This document shows, piece by piece, positions 7,626-10,623 of a stretch of DNA of 10,623 nucleotides; position 1 is the stretch's first letter; each line of letters opens with the position of its first letter. Both the position numbers and the translations under genes were made by a program. The notes below the pieces were generated by a model, which was not told the DNA's origin, ran no database searches, and saw nothing but the letters and a program-made list of their open reading frames with translations. Source of the DNA: Acidobacteriota bacterium (GTDB taxonomy: Bacteria; Acidobacteriota; Terriglobia; Acidiferrales; UBA7541); contig PKWH01000231.1 of NCBI GenBank assembly GCA_003131985.1, forward strand, positions 48,157 to 58,779, given 5' to 3'.

Positions 7626-9593
7626 ATGAAATTCGAATCTCAAAAAGTCGCGAGCGTAGCAAACGGAGAAACCGGGGCTGATAAACTCCCGGAGCCGTTT
7701 CAGACTTGGAACGCCACTCGCTCCGAATACCCAAGGAACAAGACCGTCGCTCACCTCTTTGAACAGATCGTCTTAGTGCAACCTGACAGTGTCGCGGTGG
7801 TATTTGGGAAGCAGCGGCTCACCTACCATGAGTTGAACGTGCGGGCCAACCACTTGGCGCACCGGCTCCGCCATATGGGAGTGCGGGAAGAAGTCATGGT
7901 TGGGTGCTGTATTGATCGTTCTCTCGAACTCATCGTTGCGCTGGTCGCCATACTTAAGGCCGGTGGTGCGTATGTCCCGCTCGATCCTTCATATCCCAAA
8001 GAGCGCTTTGATCTGATGCTAGAAGACACAAATCCGAAAGTGATACTTACGCAGAAGCCCTTCACATCGACAGTTTTTAGGAGAACCGGCGCTTCTTTAC
8101 TCTGTGTCGACGATCTCGATGACGCGTCATCTTCCGGTGATGACTCGAATCCGGTATCACTCGGCGGTCCGGAGAGTCTCGCTTACGTTATGTACACATC
8201 CGGATCGACGGGTAAGCCGAAGGGCGTAATGATCGAAAACCGCGCCATTATTCGTCTCGTTCGGAACACGAACTACTGCAGGTTCGGCCCCGAAGAAGTT
8301 TTCGTTCTGTTCGCTCCAGTTGCCTTCGACGCTTCGACGTTTGAGATTTGGGGCCCCTTATTGAACGGTGGCCGTTTGGTTGTGATGCCGCCGCGCGCCA
8401 GTTCGCTCGACGAGCTTGGCCGCGTCCTGCGCGAAAATAGCGTGACGACTTTGTTTCTCACCACTGCATTTTTCAACCTGATGGTGGATCAGCGTCTGGA
8501 AGACCTTATACCCGTTCGTCAACTCTTCACTGGTGGTGAGTTTGTTTCCCCTCGCCATTTTCGCCTGGTGCACGAACATCTGCCGAATTGCGCCCTCTAT
8601 CACGTGTACGGGCCGACTGAAAACACTACGTTCAGTACGTTTTACCCGGTACCTAAGGATCATGCGTCATTCGTTTCGATTCCAATCGGCCGCCCAATCT
8701 CGAATGCGCGTGTCTACATTCTGGACGAAACGCTGCGTCCCGTTCCGGCGGGTGAATCGGGAGAGATCTATACGGCTGGTGATGGCGTTGCGCGCGGGTA
8801 CTTGAACAACGCGAGCGAGACAGAAGAAAAATTCCTGCCCGATCCTTTCGCCGCGAACCGCAACGAACGAATGTATCGCACCGGCGATCTCGCTCGTTGG
8901 ACCGAAGACGGCAACGTTGAGTTTCTCGGGCGAATCGACAATCAGGTAAAAATTCTGGGTCATCGCATCGAACCAGGGGAAATCGAAACAGTTTTGACGA
9001 TGCACCAAGGCGTGAAGCATGTTTCCGTCGTGGCTCAAACAGACGAAAACGGCACCAAGCGTCTGATCGCTTACTATGCATGTTCGTCTGAGGATGGACC
9101 AACACCGCGCGAACTCCGCCAATTTCTTCAGGGAAAGCTGCCTCAGTATATGGTTCCTGCGCTGTTCGTTGCGCTAGAGTCGTTGCCGCTTTCCACCAAC
9201 GGAAAGGTGGATCGCTCTGCTCTGCCTGCTCCGGTATTCGGTGCTGCGGATGGCTCCTCTGCCGAGGCGCCGACGAACGAGATGGACAAGACAGTTTTGG
9301 ATCTATGGCGCCGGGTACTGCGCGTGGAGCGTGTCGGGCTTGACGATAATTTCTTCGATATCGGCGGCGATTCATTACTGCTCGTCGCGGTTCACTCCAA
9401 TCTTCAAAAGCTGCTAAACATTGAAATACCGGTGACTGACTTATTCGAATACACCACGGTTCGAACCCTGGGCAAGCACCTGCGTGAGGGCGCCTCGCCG
9501 GAACCTTCCTTCTCCGGCGTGCAGCAGCAGGCGCAGAAGCAACGCGAAGCTTTTGCTCGAAAGCGCGAACGTCACGGCGGCGGTGCTTCGTGA
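7626..9593 (+). CDS. NRPS initiation protein A-PCP, branched-aliphatic amino acid code
   Basis: A stand-alone adenylation-carrier didomain protein of 655 residues that activates an amino acid as AMP-ester and loads it on its own PCP. The A domain (about 35-535) shows YTSGSTGKPKG (190-200), FDASTFEIW (234-242), YGPTENTT (328-335), YRTGDLARW (417-425) and Lys527 in NGKVDR. The pocket code aligned to GrsA is D235 A236 F239 F277 F301 G303 V327 T335 F336 K527. DAFFFGVTFK is close to isoleucine-type codes and generally aliphatic (Ile/Val/Leu). The PCP (about 552-620) has FFDIGGDSLLL with Ser583. The tail (about 631-655) is Gln/Arg/Lys-rich and probably helical, as at PCP-to-KS junctions. ATG 7626 is chosen because it gives a normal A-domain N-terminus and has GGCGAGA 8 bases upstream; an earlier in-frame ATG at 7518 would lie inside the hydroxylase gene. 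No condensation domain precedes it, so it should start a chain. Its stop overlaps the PKS start. Confidence 0.94.
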   Translation: MKFESQKVASVANGETGADKLPEPFQTWNATRSEYPRNKTVAHLFEQIVLVQPDSVAVVFGKQRLTYHELNVRANHLAHRLRHMGVREEVMVGCCIDRSLELIVALVAILKAGGAYVPLDPSYPKERFDLMLEDTNPKVILTQKPFTSTVFRRTGASLLCVDDLDDASSSGDDSNPVSLGGPESLAYVMYTSGSTGKPKGVMIENRAIIRLVRNTNYCRFGPEEVFVLFAPVAFDASTFEIWGPLLNGGRLVVMPPRASSLDELGRVLRENSVTTLFLTTAFFNLMVDQRLEDLIPVRQLFTGGEFVSPRHFRLVHEHLPNCALYHVYGPTENTTFSTFYPVPKDHASFVSIPIGRPISNARVYILDETLRPVPAGESGEIYTAGDGVARGYLNNASETEEKFLPDPFAANRNERMYRTGDLARWTEDGNVEFLGRIDNQVKILGHRIEPGEIETVLTMHQGVKHVSVVAQTDENGTKRLIAYYACSSEDGPTPRELRQFLQGKLPQYMVPALFVALESLPLSTNGKVDRSALPAPVFGAADGSSAEAPTNEMDKTVLDLWRRVLRVERVGLDDNFFDIGGDSLLLVAVHSNLQKLLNIEIPVTDLFEYTTVRTLGKHLREGASPEPSFSGVQQQAQKQREAFARKRERHGGGAS

Positions 9594-10623
9594 GCTCGCG
9601 CGATAACCAAAGCCCTCTCCTTGAGGGCGTCGCAATTATCGGAATGGCCGGGCGCTTTCCGGGAGCCCAGAGTGTAGCCGAGTTCTGGCGAAACCAGCTC
9701 AACGGCGTCGAAGCGATTTCTCATTTTCGAGTGGATGAACTCGAAGTTCCAAATGCAGCGGAATTGTCGAAGGATCCGAGTTACGTTCGTGCCCGGTCGG
9801 TTCTGGAAGACGTCGGTCTCTTCGACGCGGAATTTTTCGGTATCCTTCCGCGCGATGCTGAATTGATGGATCCGCAACAGCGTCTTTTCCTGGAATCCTG
9901 CTGGCAAGCTTTCGAAGATGCCGGTTACGATCCTTCCATATACCCGGGTTCCGTCGGCGTGTTCGCAGGCAGCAGCCAGAGCTCTTATTTCCTCACTCGC
10001 CTGTGCACCAGTCCAGGCTTCATTGCTAAATATTCCGGCGGCTATCAGGTAGGCAGCTATCCGGAGATGATGGGGAACAATCCCGATTTCCTGTGTACGC
10101 GCGTTTCTTACAAACTGAATCTTCGCGGTCCCAGTTTCACCATGGTGTCGGGCTGCTCCACCTCGCTGATGGCCGTCACCCAAGCTTGCCAGTCGCTGCT
10201 CACCTACCAGAGCGATATGGCGCTCGCCGGCGGCAGTTCGATCACCTTTCCCCAAAAACGCGGCTCGTATTATCAGGACGGCGGCATGGTTTCGCCGGAC
10301 GGCCACTGCCGCACGTTCAGCGCCGACGCGCAAGGAACCGTTTTCGGAAGCGGTGTTGCCGTCGTACTGCTGAAGCGCCTGGAAGACGCCGTGCGCGATG
10401 GCGACCAAATCTATGCCGTGATTCGAGGTTTTGCTGCGAACAACGACGGTTCGGCGAAAGTTGGTTACACGGCGCCCAGTGTCGAGGGACAAGCGCGGGT
10501 GATTGCCCTGGCGCACGAAGCCGCCGGAGTGAATCCCGAGACCATCGGTTACATTGAGGCGCACGGCACCGGTACGCCGCTGGGTGATCCAATTGAACTT
10601 GCCGCGCTCACGCAGGCATTCCA
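9590..10623 (+). CDS. Polyketide synthase, N-terminal ketosynthase domain (runs off window)
   Basis: The start of a modular type I PKS, 344 codons visible before the window edge. The GTG at 9590 overlaps the A-PCP stop as GTGA, so the two are translationally coupled. After a short 13-residue leader the ketosynthase begins with VAIIGMAGRFPGA and continues with LMDPQQRLFLESCWQAFEDAGY. Catalytic Cys189 lies in SGCSTSLMAV, and the first catalytic histidine is His325 in EAHGTGT; the second, in the usual KxNxGH motif, is beyond the window. The segment AGGSSITFPQKRG is of the FPQ(K/R) type I associate with ketosynthases that take aminoacyl or peptidyl chains in NRPS-PKS hybrids. It should extend the aminoacyl starter from the preceding PCP with a malonyl-type unit. 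The residues just before the cysteine are Val-Ser-Gly rather than the common Asp-Thr-Ala. Later domains (AT, KR and others) cannot be seen. Confidence 0.95.
   Translation, partial: MSSRDNQSPLLEGVAIIGMAGRFPGAQSVAEFWRNQLNGVEAISHFRVDELEVPNAAELSKDPSYVRARSVLEDVGLFDAEFFGILPRDAELMDPQQRLFLESCWQAFEDAGYDPSIYPGSVGVFAGSSQSSYFLTRLCTSPGFIAKYSGGYQVGSYPEMMGNNPDFLCTRVSYKLNLRGPSFTMVSGCSTSLMAVTQACQSLLTYQSDMALAGGSSITFPQKRGSYYQDGGMVSPDGHCRTFSADAQGTVFGSGVAVVLLKRLEDAVRDGDQIYAVIRGFAANNDGSAKVGYTAPSVEGQARVIALAHEAAGVNPETIGYIEAHGTGTPLGDPIELAALTQAF

Noticed and set aside
8653..9702. 349-codon minus-strand frame antisense to the A-PCP gene
   Set aside because: It is a very Arg-rich translation with no motifs, mirroring the coding strand's codon bias.
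9572..10564. 330-codon minus-strand frame antisense to the PKS start
   Set aside because: The plus strand here encodes an unmistakable ketosynthase; the antisense translation has no family features.

Overview
The window covers part of a bacterial hybrid NRPS/PKS secondary-metabolite cluster, apparently chromosomal and dense in genes. GC content looks moderate by eye. Starts are ATG plus one GTG, and there is a good sigma-54-type promoter match. No taxonomic marker gene is present. The base composition, the gene style and the mix of NRPS/PKS genes with exopolysaccharide-type genes suggest a soil Acidobacteriota or another Gram-negative soil lineage, but this is inference only.

Layout. (1) Bases 1-329 (+) hold the C-terminal end of an ATP-grasp ligase-like protein. 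(2) Bases 330-738 contain no supportable gene. (3) 739-1932 (+) is a GT4-type glycosyltransferase. (4) A short convergent gap (1933-1986) holds a near-palindrome. (5) On the minus strand, 5434 to 1987 is a two-gene unit: an A-PCP-TE NRPS protein (2741-5434) with a serine specificity code and a cysteine-nucleophile TE, followed by an Sfp-type phosphopantetheinyl transferase (1987-2718). (6) 5435-5995 is a divergent intergenic region with a well-spaced -24/-12 element reading rightward. (7) The rightward operon has a CmlA-type diiron beta-hydroxylase (5996-7588), a stand-alone A-PCP initiation protein with a branched-aliphatic code (7626-9593), and, overlapping it by 4 nt, a PKS whose ketosynthase domain runs off the window edge (9590-10623).

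Proposed logic (inference). The transferase arms all carrier domains. The A-PCP protein loads an aliphatic amino acid (Ile/Val/Leu-like). The CmlA-like enzyme hydroxylates it at the beta carbon while it is tethered. The PCP then passes the beta-hydroxy-aminoacyl starter to the ketosynthase encoded immediately downstream. The divergent A(Ser)-PCP-TE protein has no condensation domain. Its Cys-type TE could shuttle seryl units in trans, as the SyrC/CmaE aminoacyltransferases do, or carry out unusual release chemistry, as Cys-TEs of beta-lactone and beta-lactam pathways do. The two left-hand genes resemble polysaccharide or tailoring genes and may mark the cluster edge.

The most interesting points are the condensation-less A(Ser)-PCP-TE with a Cys TE, and the pairing of a CmlA-type hydroxylase with an aliphatic-specific A-PCP that feeds a PKS.
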